From the NCBI RefSeq assembly GCF_026460885.1, contig NZ_JAOVZW010000031.1, positions 23,969 to 87,968 on the forward strand: a stretch of DNA of 64,000 nucleotides, read 5' to 3'. The notes under the pieces are model-generated. The model saw nothing but the letters and a program-made list of their open reading frames with translations, had not been told where the DNA came from and ran no database searches. The first letter of the stretch is position 1. The number at the start of each line of letters is the position of its first letter. Source of the DNA: Chryseobacterium formosum (lineage in GTDB: Bacteria; Bacteroidota; Bacteroidia; Flavobacteriales; Weeksellaceae). The position numbers and the translations under genes were made by a program. This document shows, piece by piece, positions 9,665 to 17,971 of this stretch.

Positions 9665-9700
9665 AATCCTCTGAATATATTTGTTCGGAGGATTTATTTT
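9665..9700 (+). terminator. Hairpin terminator after the metalloprotease gene
   Basis: Arms AATCCTCTGAA and TTCGGAGGATT pair with one wobble, followed by a T-rich run (TATTTT). Confidence 0.75.
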
Positions 9701-9743
9701 ATGTTTATCTTCAGTTTAAATTTTCCGATAGCAATTTTTCAAA

Positions 9744-10415
9744 ATGAGTAAAAACAGTATCTATCAATATTATAATAATCTTGCGAAAACGTATGATGAA
9801 AACCGTTTTGAAAACACGTATGGAAAATATATTGATACACAGGAAAGACATTTTCTGAACTCATTTTTTAGAAATAAAAACTATGAAAATATCTTAGACT
9901 TAGGATGCGGAACCGGAAGACTGATGAATTTTGCTACTCATGGGGTTGATTTTAGTGAAGAAATGATTAAAGTTGCGCAACAAAAACATTCCGAAAAACA
10001 ATTTGCAATCGGAAATATTTCAAAAATTCCGTTCAGCGTACAATTCGACTGTATTTTCTGTTTTCATGTAATTATGCATCAAAACAAAGAAGAAACGTTA
10101 AAATTCTTGGAAGAATGTTCTAATAAATTAAATGAAAATGGAATTTTAATTTTTGATTATCCTACGAGAAAACGGCGAAAAGTAATTTCGGAGCAAGAAG
10201 ATTGGCACGCAAACAATACTTTTACAGAATCTGAAATTTCCGAGCTGATTAAAAACAATTGGAACATTAAAAAACAAAACGGAATTTTACTTTTCCCAAT
10301 CCATCGTTTTCCAAAAAAGACAAGAAATTGGTTTTTAGATTTAGACATCTTTCTTTGCAATACATTTCTAAGAAAATGGGCGTCTTACAATATTGTTATT
10401 TTAGAAAAGAAATGA
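9744..10415 (+). CDS. Class I SAM-dependent methyltransferase
   Basis: 223 residues with the Rossmann-type methyltransferase core: motif I ILDLGCGTGRLM (about residues 51-62), motif II-like VDFSEEMIKVAQQK, and motif IV region FDCIFCFHVIMH. These bind S-adenosylmethionine. The acceptor substrate is not evident; the C-terminal part (about 130-223) is basic and aromatic. The stop overlaps the start of the VanW-like gene (ATGA), and that gene overlaps the next, so the three are probably one translationally coupled operon. Confidence 0.88.
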   Translation: MSKNSIYQYYNNLAKTYDENRFENTYGKYIDTQERHFLNSFFRNKNYENILDLGCGTGRLMNFATHGVDFSEEMIKVAQQKHSEKQFAIGNISKIPFSVQFDCIFCFHVIMHQNKEETLKFLEECSNKLNENGILIFDYPTRKRRKVISEQEDWHANNTFTESEISELIKNNWNIKKQNGILLFPIHRFPKKTRNWFLDLDIFLCNTFLRKWASYNIVILEKK

Positions 10416-11119
10416 AAAAAATTGCAAGAAGACTTATCCCCTATTCTTTAAAGCTTCAATACAGGTTATTGCAGAGATATTTTGACGATCAGAAAAGTTC
10501 TCTCATTTACTCAAAAACTTTCAGTGAAAATTCGGTTGGTGAATTTGAAACAGAAATAAAACAGGTGATTCGAAAAGGAGATTTTCACGAAAACAAAATC
10601 CATAATTTGAAGATTGTTGCTGATAAAATTAATCATCTCATCATTCAACCTGACGAAGTTTTTTCATTTTGGAAAACAGTTGGAAAACCTGATGCGAAGA
10701 ATAATTTTAAGCAAGGAAGAAATTTAATTAAAAATAAAATCTCCAATGAATTTGGTGGCGGAATTTGCCAGTTTTCATCAATAATTTACTTTTTAGCATT
10801 ACAATCAGACTTGAAAATCATCGAAAGACATCCTCATTCTATCGATATTTACAAAGAAGATGAAAGATTCACTCCTTTAGGTTCAGATTCAACGGTAGTT
10901 TTCGGCTATAAAGATCTTCAGATTCAAAATACATTGCCTTTTCCAATTCAGTTTGAAACTATCGTTAAGGATAACGAATTATGTTTAAAATTAATCTCTC
11001 CTCAGAAAATTAACACACAAAAAATTACTTTCAATTATACTAAAGTAGAAAATGGAGTTTGGGTAGAAACCTTTTTAAATGATGAAAGTTTGCTTAAAAA
11101 TTTTTATATTCGTTTATGA
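10412..11119 (+). CDS. VanW-family protein
   Basis: A 235-residue protein with the VanW core: the region VFSFWKTVGKPDAKNNFKQG, then FGGGICQFSSIIYFLAL and ERHPHSIDIY, motifs conserved across VanW homologues. VanW occurs in some vancomycin-resistance clusters, but its biochemical role is unknown. Homologues are widespread in bacteria without resistance. The reading frame is open upstream to 10328, but the ATG at 10412 overlaps the preceding stop (ATGA) and gives a sensible N-terminus. It overlaps the ACP phosphodiesterase-like gene downstream in the same way. No signal peptide is obvious. Confidence 0.86.
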   Translation: MKKIARRLIPYSLKLQYRLLQRYFDDQKSSLIYSKTFSENSVGEFETEIKQVIRKGDFHENKIHNLKIVADKINHLIIQPDEVFSFWKTVGKPDAKNNFKQGRNLIKNKISNEFGGGICQFSSIIYFLALQSDLKIIERHPHSIDIYKEDERFTPLGSDSTVVFGYKDLQIQNTLPFPIQFETIVKDNELCLKLISPQKINTQKITFNYTKVENGVWVETFLNDESLLKNFYIRL

Positions 11120-11709
11120 ACTATCTCGCTCATTCTTTTCTCACTTTTTCTGACGGGCAGATTGTCGGACAGTTTTTGGAAGATCACATCCGAAATAAAG
11201 AGCGTTTTTCTTTTCCAAAAGACATTCAGGATGGCATTACGATGCACAGAGCAATTGATACATTTACCGATTCTCATCCTGCGATTCATGAGGCGAAAAA
11301 AGTTTTCAGTCCGCTTGTAAGATTGTATTCCGGAGCATTTGTAGATGTTTCGATGGATTATTTTCTGGCAAATGACCTTAGTTTAAATTCCTTAAAGGGC
11401 TGGAAAAATCATTCTCAGAACGTTTATCGGGTTTTAAACCAAAGCATCCAACTTTTCCCTGAAAATTTCAGACTCATGCTTTCCAGAATGGAAACCGAAG
11501 ATTGGCTTTACAATTACCGTACAGATCGCAGCATTGGTTTCAGCATGAAAAATGTTTTGAATAAAGCGAAATATTTAGATAAAGATATTCCTGTTTTTGA
11601 AGCGTTTTTAGACAACAAAGATATTTTGCAGAAATGTTATGATGATTTTTTCCCTGATCTATTGGCTTATGCAAAAGTCGAAAATGCGGTTTTACAATTA
11701 GAAAGATAA
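11116..11709 (+). CDS. Acyl carrier protein phosphodiesterase-like protein (AcpH family)
   Basis: 197 residues matching the AcpH/ACP hydrodrolyase family: N-terminus MNYLAHSFLTFSDGQIVGQF, then the conserved HRAIDTFTDSHP near residues 38-49, and FVDVSMDYFLANDLS. Family members remove the 4'-phosphopantetheine arm from acyl carrier protein, or belong to the wider HD-like fold with this signature. The start ATG overlaps the VanW stop (ATGA), so it is the third gene of a coupled trio. The downstream DUF6702 gene is convergent with a 1-bp gap. Confidence 0.87.
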   Translation: MNYLAHSFLTFSDGQIVGQFLEDHIRNKERFSFPKDIQDGITMHRAIDTFTDSHPAIHEAKKVFSPLVRLYSGAFVDVSMDYFLANDLSLNSLKGWKNHSQNVYRVLNQSIQLFPENFRLMLSRMETEDWLYNYRTDRSIGFSMKNVLNKAKYLDKDIPVFEAFLDNKDILQKCYDDFFPDLLAYAKVENAVLQLER

Positions 11710-11710
11710 T

Positions 11711-12211
11711 TTAAAATTGCTGATATAAATATCTATTTGGATACGTCAGTTTTTCACTTTTCCGGTTTCCATCGACAATTATATGAACTAAATTAATCTG
11801 GTCATCAAAGAGATTATATAGAAAACTTACCGCAGCTTCTACTTTTTTTGGATTTTCTACTTTTTCAGATTCCAGATAAACATTCACAGATTCGCTGTCT
11901 TCTTCATAACCAACATAATTTATTTTTAAAGACTTATTATTTGTTTTAAGTTTAAAATATTCTGCAGAATAATTTTCCAACGCTTCATTGAGCTGAACTT
12001 TATATTTGGCATCATTAAAATGAAAAGGTTTACCATATTTTTTACTCAAACCATTTTCTAAATCATCCAGAAAAAATCTTCCGGTGATCTCAAAGGTTTT
12101 TGATTTTGAATTGTAATTGATTTCTACCGAACCAACGTGATAAGGATGTTTTACTTTAGTGAAAGAAAACAACAATAAAAGGGACGCAAAAAAAACAAAA
12201 AATCTTTTCAT
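11711..12211 (-). CDS. DUF6702-family exported protein
   Basis: The preferred start at 12211 gives 166 residues beginning MKRFFVFFASLLLLFSFTKV, a signal peptide. An upstream in-frame start at 12232 would add seven residues and weaken it. The rest (HPYHVGSVEINYNSKSKTFE, EISGRFF-like strand, LYQQF end) resembles the DUF6702 family of small exported beta-rich proteins in Bacteroidota, of unknown function. It is divergent from the HupE/UreJ-like gene. I recall the DUF6702 / HupE / M1-peptidase grouping as common in flavobacteria, from general knowledge rather than a search. Confidence 0.8.
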   Translation of the reverse strand: MKRFFVFFASLLLLFSFTKVKHPYHVGSVEINYNSKSKTFEITGRFFLDDLENGLSKKYGKPFHFNDAKYKVQLNEALENYSAEYFKLKTNNKSLKINYVGYEEDSESVNVYLESEKVENPKKVEAAVSFLYNLFDDQINLVHIIVDGNRKSEKLTYPNRYLYQQF

Positions 12212-12287
12212 ATCTACAAACTCATTGATCATTCAAATCTGTTCCGAAATTAATCATTATTTTCGTAAACCTAATATTCATAACATA

Positions 12288-12866
12288 ATGCAGGACTTTT
12301 TATTTTATTTAAAACTCGGCTGGGAACATATTATTTCACTGGATGCGCTTGATCATCAGCTTTTTGTTTTAGCCTTGATTGCCGTCTACACTTCTAAAGA
12401 CTGGAAAAAAATCCTGATTCTGGTGACTGCATTCACCATCGGACATTCTATCACTTTAGCTTTAAGTATTCTTGATATCGTAAGACTTCCTTCAGATTGG
12501 GTTGAATTTTTGATTCCGCTGACGATAGTTTTAACGGCGGCCGGAAATATTTTAATGAAAAATAAAAAACAGACGCAGAATAAGACCAATTATTATTTAG
12601 CCCTATTTTTCGGCCTCATTCACGGATTGGGGTTTGCGAATACAGCGAGAGTGATGATTGCGAAAAGTCAGAGTATCGCCGTTCCACTTTTAGGTTTTAA
12701 TATTGGTTTGGAAGTCGGGCAAATTGTGATTGTGTTGGCGATTTTACTATTACTTTTTATTCTTTTAAATCTTTTTAAAATCAATAAAAAAGATTGGATT
12801 CTATTTGTTTCTTCAGGCGTTTTTGCACTTTCGTTAAAAATGACTTTAGAGCGACTTCCATTCTAA
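12288..12866 (+). CDS. HupE/UreJ-like membrane protein
   Basis: A 192-residue integral membrane protein with about six helices. The signatures GWEHIISLDALDHQLFVLAL, FTIGHSITLAL and FFGLIHGLGFANT place conserved histidines and acidic residues in or near helices, as in the HupE/UreJ family. Those proteins are linked in other bacteria to nickel or cobalt uptake. No urease or hydrogenase gene is nearby, so metal transport here is only a guess. The frame is open from 12159, but the ATG at 12288 removes an implausible polar extension. It lies just upstream of an M1 peptidase on the same strand. Confidence 0.85.
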   Translation: MQDFLFYLKLGWEHIISLDALDHQLFVLALIAVYTSKDWKKILILVTAFTIGHSITLALSILDIVRLPSDWVEFLIPLTIVLTAAGNILMKNKKQTQNKTNYYLALFFGLIHGLGFANTARVMIAKSQSIAVPLLGFNIGLEVGQIVIVLAILLLLFILLNLFKINKKDWILFVSSGVFALSLKMTLERLPF

Positions 12867-12927
12867 AAAATTCTGCTATATTTTCAACCACTTATTATTA
12901 TATTTGAAGATTATTAAATCATCCGAA

Positions 12928-15306
12928 ATGAAATTTACAATTTCTGCACTTTCAGTTCTTTTTTTCACAAACGCTTTTGCTCAAAACATCCAAAATAATC
13001 CGGGAAGCAATCACGGAAACAGATTTGAGCAGTTGGGAACCATTCTTCCTACACCAAACGTTTACAGGACAGCTTCCGGAGCTCCGGGACAGGCTTATTG
13101 GCAAAACAGAGCAGATTACGATATTACCGCGTATTTAGATGAAGATAAAAGAAATTTAAAAGGATCCGAAACGGTTACCTATTATAACAATTCGCCGGAC
13201 GATCTAGATTATATTTGGTTACAGTTAGATGAAAATCAGCAGTCAACTGTTAAAAAAGCAGATTATCAGTTCTCCTCTACCCTGCCGAAATCTCTGAATG
13301 ATGAACAATTAAAAACAACTGATCTTCCGGCAAAAGACAACGGGTATGGAGTAAATCTTGAAAAAGTAACCGATGCTTCAGGTAATGCTTTGAAATATAC
13401 GGTCAACAAAACAATGATGCGTATTGATTTGCCTAAAGTTTTGAAAAAAGGCGAAAAAGTTATTTTTAAAATCGATTGGAATTACAATATTCCGAACCGT
13501 ATGAAAATGGGCGGTCGTGGCGGTTATGAAAATTTCGCAGAGGACGGAAATGATCTTTATACGATTACACAATGGTTCCCAAGAATGTGCGTGTACAGCG
13601 ATTTTCAGGGATGGCAGAATCATCAGTTTACAGGAAGAGGCGAATTTGCTTTGGTTTTTGGTAATTATAAAGTTTCGATGAACGTTCCCTCAGATCATGT
13701 GATTGGTGGAACCGGAGAATGTAAAAACTATGAACAGGTTTTAAGTTCAGACCAATTAGCGAGATACAAAAAAGCACAGACTTCAAATGAGCCTGTGGAA
13801 ATCGTGACTCTGGATGAAGCTAAAAAAGCAGAGAAAAACCACTCAAAACAGAGAAAGACATGGGTTTTTGAAGCAAAAGATGTGAGAGATTTTGCATGGA
13901 CGGCTTCAAGAAAATTTGTCTGGGACGCAATGGGCGTTACCATTCCTGAAAACAACAATAAAGTAATGGCGATGAGTTTCTACCCAAAAGAAGCTTATGG
14001 TTTGTATAGAAAATTCTCGACCAAAGCAGTTGCTCACACGATAAAAACATATTCAGAATTTACAATTCCTTATCCATATCCGGTTGCTCAATCTGTGGAA
14101 GCTTCCAATGGTATGGAATACCCGATGATTTGTTTCAACTTTGGAAGAACAGAAAAAGACGGAACTTATTCTGAAGGCACAAAAAATGGAATGATTGGGG
14201 TAATTATTCATGAAGTTGGACACAACTTTTTCCCAATGATTATCAATTCAGACGAAAGACAATGGAGCTGGATGGATGAAGGTTTAAATACATTCACAGA
14301 ATATTTAACAGAAGAAAAATGGGACAATAAATTCCCTTCAAAACGAGGTCCAGCATGGACGATTGTTGATTACATGAAACTTCCGAAAGATCAATTGGAG
14401 CCTATTATGAGTAATTCTGAAAACATTATTCAGTTTGGACCAAATGCATACGCAAAACCAGCTACCGGATTGAATATTCTTCGTGAAACCATTATGGGAA
14501 GAGAACTTTTCGACAAAGCTTTTAAAACGTATTCAAAAAGATGGGCGTTTAAACATCCTGAGCCTGCAGATTTTTTCAGAACAATGGAAGATGCGAGTGG
14601 TGAAGATCTTGATTGGTTTTGGAGAGGCTGGTTCTACGGAACTGATCCTGTAGACATTGCGATTGACAAAGTGACGATTGCAACTCCAGATTTAACTACT
14701 TTAAAAGAAGCTGCTGATACAAAATATAAAGTGGAGAAACCTTTACAGAATGAGTTTGAAGATATTTCAAAAATCAGAAACAAGGAAGATAAGACTATCA
14801 GTTTTGAGGTAGAAAAAGATAAAGATTTACAGGATTTTTATTACCGTTATGACCGCGGTCAGGAAAAAGTGGACGCCAATAAAGAATACAGTACCAAAAC
14901 TGAAGGTAGTATCGCTTTAGACAAAAAAGATCAGGAAAAACTGAAAAATATTACTGCTTATCAAATTGATTTTGTGAATAAAGGAGGTTTCGTGATGCCG
15001 ATTATTTTGGAATTTACGTTTGAAGACGGCTCAAAACTAAGAGATCAATCTTCTGCACAAATCTGGAGACATAATGAGAAAAAGACTTCAAAGACATTTT
15101 ATTTTGACAAGAAATTAAAATCTGTTCAGCTAGACCCAATGAGAGAAACTGCTGATATTGATACTTCAAACAATTTCTGGAGCAATGACCAAGCGAGTCC
15201 TGAAACTTCAAAATTCCAGGTATTTAAAGAAAAACAGAATGCTACAGTAAGAGGTGGTGCGAATGGAAAAGTAAATCCGATGCAGGCTGCAGGAAAGAAA
15301 AACTAA
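12928..15306 (+). CDS. M1-family zinc metallopeptidase (aminopeptidase N-like), secreted
   Basis: 792 residues from the ATG at 12928, which starts a good signal peptide (MKFTISALSVLFFTNAFAQ). A TTG start at 12904 is possible but would add a polar leader. The N-terminal beta domain (about 60-330) is followed by a thermolysin-like catalytic domain. There HEVGHNFFP (H428, E429, H432) and the downstream glutamate in EGLNTFTEY complete the zinc site. The classical GxMEN exopeptidase motif appears as SNGMEYP. The C-terminal region (about 590-792) is charged and has no sorting domain. It probably degrades peptides in the periplasm or at the surface. Confidence 0.92.
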   Translation: MKFTISALSVLFFTNAFAQNIQNNPGSNHGNRFEQLGTILPTPNVYRTASGAPGQAYWQNRADYDITAYLDEDKRNLKGSETVTYYNNSPDDLDYIWLQLDENQQSTVKKADYQFSSTLPKSLNDEQLKTTDLPAKDNGYGVNLEKVTDASGNALKYTVNKTMMRIDLPKVLKKGEKVIFKIDWNYNIPNRMKMGGRGGYENFAEDGNDLYTITQWFPRMCVYSDFQGWQNHQFTGRGEFALVFGNYKVSMNVPSDHVIGGTGECKNYEQVLSSDQLARYKKAQTSNEPVEIVTLDEAKKAEKNHSKQRKTWVFEAKDVRDFAWTASRKFVWDAMGVTIPENNNKVMAMSFYPKEAYGLYRKFSTKAVAHTIKTYSEFTIPYPYPVAQSVEASNGMEYPMICFNFGRTEKDGTYSEGTKNGMIGVIIHEVGHNFFPMIINSDERQWSWMDEGLNTFTEYLTEEKWDNKFPSKRGPAWTIVDYMKLPKDQLEPIMSNSENIIQFGPNAYAKPATGLNILRETIMGRELFDKAFKTYSKRWAFKHPEPADFFRTMEDASGEDLDWFWRGWFYGTDPVDIAIDKVTIATPDLTTLKEAADTKYKVEKPLQNEFEDISKIRNKEDKTISFEVEKDKDLQDFYYRYDRGQEKVDANKEYSTKTEGSIALDKKDQEKLKNITAYQIDFVNKGGFVMPIILEFTFEDGSKLRDQSSAQIWRHNEKKTSKTFYFDKKLKSVQLDPMRETADIDTSNNFWSNDQASPETSKFQVFKEKQNATVRGGANGKVNPMQAAGKKN

Positions 15307-15316
15307 AACAGATATA

Positions 15317-15347
15317 AAAGGATTGTAAATTTTACAGTCCTTTTTTT
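15317..15347 (+). terminator. Hairpin terminator after the M1 peptidase gene
   Basis: Arms AAAGGATTGTAAA and TTTACAGTCCTTT with one wobble, followed by a T-run. Confidence 0.8.
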
Positions 15348-15459
15348 CTGCCAAAATTTCCACTTGTGATAATTAAAATCTGCCATTTCAAACAAAGGCA
15401 ATCGATGGCATACAATTAGAGAAGTACAACATAGAAATAATTAAAAAATAAAATATATT

Positions 15460-15738
15460 ATGTCAGTAAACTTTAAACCATTAGCAGATAGAGTTTTGAT
15501 CGAGCCGATCGCTGCAGAAACTAAAACAGCTTCAGGTATTATTATTCCAGATACTGCAAAAGAAAAACCACAAGAAGGTACAGTAGTAGCAGTAGGTCCT
15601 GGTAAAAAAGATGAGCCTACAACTGTACAAGTAGGTGACAAAGTTCTTTATGGGAAATATTCAGGTTCTGAATTAAAATTAGACGGAAAAGATTTCTTAA
15701 TTGTAAAAGAGGGAGACCTTTTAGGAGTAATTGGATAA
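15460..15738 (+). CDS. groES: Co-chaperonin GroES
   Basis: 92 residues, the usual length. Family motifs are FKPLADRVLIEPIAAETKTA (N-terminal strand), the mobile loop TASGIIIPDTAKEKPQ that contacts GroEL, and VGDKVLYGKYSGSELKLDGK. It caps the GroEL cage during ATP-driven folding. groEL follows on the same strand, but a 117-residue four-helix-bundle gene and repeat-rich spacers lie between them, so the two cistrons are 479 bp apart. Confidence 0.97.
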   Translation: MSVNFKPLADRVLIEPIAAETKTASGIIIPDTAKEKPQEGTVVAVGPGKKDEPTTVQVGDKVLYGKYSGSELKLDGKDFLIVKEGDLLGVIG

Positions 15739-15773
15739 AAGCAATAAGCTTTTAGCTCTAAGCAATAAGCTTT
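15739..15773 (+). repeat. Direct repeats at the left border of the four-helix-bundle cassette
   Basis: The 14-mer AAGCAATAAGCTTT occurs at 15739-15752 and again at 15760-15773, directly between the groES stop and the next ATG. GC-TTT-AGC rich segments of the same style occur on the other side of the cassette in inverted sense. Confidence 0.75.
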
Positions 15774-16127
15774 ATGAGGGACTTCAAAAAATATGATGTT
15801 TGGCAATCAAGTCATAAAATTGTTTTAGACATTTATCAAATAACTTCAACTTTCCCAAAAGAAGAATTATTTGGCTTAACATCGCAAATCAGACGTTCAT
15901 CTGTTTCAATTCCTAATAATATTGCAGAAGGTTGTGGAAGAAATTCTGATAAGGAATTTGCACAATTTTTAAATATAGCGTTAGGCTCGCTTAGTGAGTC
16001 AGAGTATTTATTATTCCTCGCAAAAGATTTGAAATATATTGAATCGGAAGCTTTTGAAAGAATCAATGAAGGATTGAATACAGTTAAAAGAAGACTATAC
16101 CAATTAAGGTTAAAACTAATCAAATAA
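15774..16127 (+). CDS. Four-helix-bundle protein (23S rRNA intervening-sequence protein family)
   Basis: 117 residues with the family pattern: MRDFKKYDVWQSSHKIVLDI at the N-terminus, FPKEELFGLTSQIRRSSVSI, the signature IPNNIAEGCGR, and a long C-terminal helix pair. Such proteins are encoded within intervening sequences of some 23S rRNA genes and as scattered single genes with flanking repeats in Bacteroidota. The fold is a four-helix bundle forming pentamers, and the function is unknown. Here it sits between groES and groEL, bordered by AAGCTTT-type repeats on both sides. This looks like an inserted cassette rather than an ancestral operon member. Confidence 0.92.
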   Translation: MRDFKKYDVWQSSHKIVLDIYQITSTFPKEELFGLTSQIRRSSVSIPNNIAEGCGRNSDKEFAQFLNIALGSLSESEYLLFLAKDLKYIESEAFERINEGLNTVKRRLYQLRLKLIK

Positions 16128-16137
16128 TTTTCAGGCA

Positions 16138-16213
16138 TAAAGCCTACACATAATAAAAATTTAATCGCTTTAGGAAAAGCTTACCGCTTAAAGCCTAAAG
16201 CCAAAAGCTTTAA
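16138..16213. repeat. Repeat-rich right border of the four-helix-bundle cassette
   Basis: The spacer before groEL contains AAAGCCTA, CGCTTTAGGAAAAGCTTACC and AAAGCCTAAAGCCAAAAGCTTT. Read on the minus strand these give TAAGCTTT/GGCTTTA words like those at 15739-15773, so the gene is framed by related repeats in inverted orientation. Confidence 0.6.
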
Positions 16214-16217
16214 AAAA

Positions 16218-17843
16218 ATGGCAAAAGAAATAAAATTCGATATCGAGTCAAGAGACGCTTTAAAAAGAGGTGTTGATGCATTGGCTAATGCAGTAAAAGT
16301 AACTTTAGGACCAAAAGGTAGAAACGTTGTCATCGAAAAATCTTTCGGTGCACCTCACGTTACTAAAGATGGTGTTTCTGTAGCAAAAGAAATCGAACTT
16401 GAAGACAGAGTAGAAAATATGGGAGCGCAAATGGTAAAAGAAGTTGCGTCCAAAACCAATGATATTGCAGGAGACGGTACTACTACCGCTACTGTTCTGG
16501 CACAGGCTATCGTAAGAGAAGGTCTTAAGAACGTAGCTGCAGGTGCAAACCCAATGGATTTAAAAAGAGGTATCGACAAAGCAGTAACTGCTGTTGTTGC
16601 TAACCTTAAAGAGCAATCTAAAGAAGTTGGAGATTCTACAGAAATGGTGAAGCAGGTTGCTTCAGTTTCCGCAAATAATGACGAAACTATCGGTTCATTA
16701 ATCGCTGAAGCTTTCGGAAAAGTGGGTAAAGAAGGGGTTATCACTGTAGAAGAAGCTAAAGGTATCGACACAACAGTAGACGTTGTGGAAGGTATGCAGT
16801 TTGACAGAGGATACCAGTCGCCTTACTTCGTGACGAATCCTGAGAAAATGTTAGCTGAATTGGAAAATCCATACATCCTTTTAGTAGAGAAAAAAATCTC
16901 TTCAATGAAAGAATTGCTTCCGGTTCTTGAGCCTATCGCACAGGGTGGAAAATCTTTATTGATCATCTCTGAAGAAGTGGAAGGTGAAGCTTTGGCAACT
17001 TTGGTAGTAAACAAATTAAGAGGTTCTCTTAAAATTGCTGCTGTAAAAGCTCCGGGATTTGGAGACAGAAGAAAAGCAATGTTAGAAGATATCGCTATCT
17101 TAACTGGTGGACAGGTAATTTCTGAAGAGCAAGGTTTCACAATGGAAAACATAACCATTGATATGTTGGGAACTGCTGAAAAAGTAACGATTGACAAAGA
17201 CAACACAACAGTTGTAAATGGTGGTGGTGAAGAAAGCAAGATCAAAGGAAGAGTAAACCAGATCAAAGCTCAGATGGAAACGACTACTTCTGACTACGAC
17301 AGAGAAAAACTACAGGAGAGACTGGCTAAATTGGCCGGTGGTGTTGCCGTACTTTACGTAGGTGCAGCTTCTGAAGTTGAAATGAAAGAGAAAAAAGACA
17401 GAGTTGACGATGCATTAAACGCTACAAGAGCAGCAGTTGAAGAAGGTATCGTTGCAGGTGGTGGTGTTGCTTTGGTAAGAGCTATTGAAGCTTTGGCTAA
17501 TCTTACAGGCATCAATGCTGACGAAACTACAGGTATTAAAATCGTAAAAAGAGCAATCGAAGAGCCATTGAGACAAATCGTTGCCAACGCAGGAGGTGAA
17601 GGTTCTGTAATCGTAGCTAAAGTTGCAGAAGGAACTGCAGATTTCGGTTATAATGCTAAAACTGACGAGTATGTAAACATGCTTGAAGCAGGTATCATCG
17701 ACCCTACAAAAGTAACAAGAGTTGCCCTTGAAAACGCAGCTTCTGTTTCTGGAATGCTTCTTACAACTGAGTGTGTAATCACTGAAATTAAGAGCGCAGA
17801 ACCTGCTATGCCAATGGGAGGTGGAATGCCGGGAATGATGTAA
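16218..17843 (+). CDS. groEL: Chaperonin GroEL
   Basis: 541 residues, normal length, with KVTLGPKGRNVVIEKSFGAP (N-terminal ATP site), GDGTTTATVLAQAI, AVKAPGFGDRRKAMLEDIAILTGG-type apical-domain sequence, GIVAGGGVAL, and the flexible GGM tail (MPMGGGMPGMM). It forms the double-ring folding machine with GroES. The last part of this gene and its trailer recur in decayed form at about 20645-20815, across a 2.9 kb insert. The gene itself appears intact. Confidence 0.98.
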   Translation: MAKEIKFDIESRDALKRGVDALANAVKVTLGPKGRNVVIEKSFGAPHVTKDGVSVAKEIELEDRVENMGAQMVKEVASKTNDIAGDGTTTATVLAQAIVREGLKNVAAGANPMDLKRGIDKAVTAVVANLKEQSKEVGDSTEMVKQVASVSANNDETIGSLIAEAFGKVGKEGVITVEEAKGIDTTVDVVEGMQFDRGYQSPYFVTNPEKMLAELENPYILLVEKKISSMKELLPVLEPIAQGGKSLLIISEEVEGEALATLVVNKLRGSLKIAAVKAPGFGDRRKAMLEDIAILTGGQVISEEQGFTMENITIDMLGTAEKVTIDKDNTTVVNGGGEESKIKGRVNQIKAQMETTTSDYDREKLQERLAKLAGGVAVLYVGAASEVEMKEKKDRVDDALNATRAAVEEGIVAGGGVALVRAIEALANLTGINADETTGIKIVKRAIEEPLRQIVANAGGEGSVIVAKVAEGTADFGYNAKTDEYVNMLEAGIIDPTKVTRVALENAASVSGMLLTTECVITEIKSAEPAMPMGGGMPGMM

Positions 17844-17872
17844 CGCGGCGTGTCGCTGAGACAATTATATAT

Positions 17873-17906
17873 AAACCGTTCCGCTTTTGTGGAGCGGTTT
17901 TTTTTG
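17873..17906 (+). terminator. groEL terminator
   Basis: Arms AAACCGTTCC and GGAGCGGTTT (one wobble) around GCTTTTGT, followed by a run of eight or more T. Confidence 0.88.
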
Positions 17907-17971
17907 TAGTAAAAATATTTTTTATAGCCATGATTAATTGAATATTGTAAATTTGAGATTTATGAATAAAT

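Noticed and set aside
15361..15459. CIRCE/HrcA operator before groES
   Set aside because: The TTAGCACTC-N9-GAGTGCTAA sequence is absent; only weaker repeats are present.
16355..17864. Several long open frames on the minus strand within groEL
   Set aside because: They are antisense shadows of the strongly biased groEL codons and have no start context or family resemblance.
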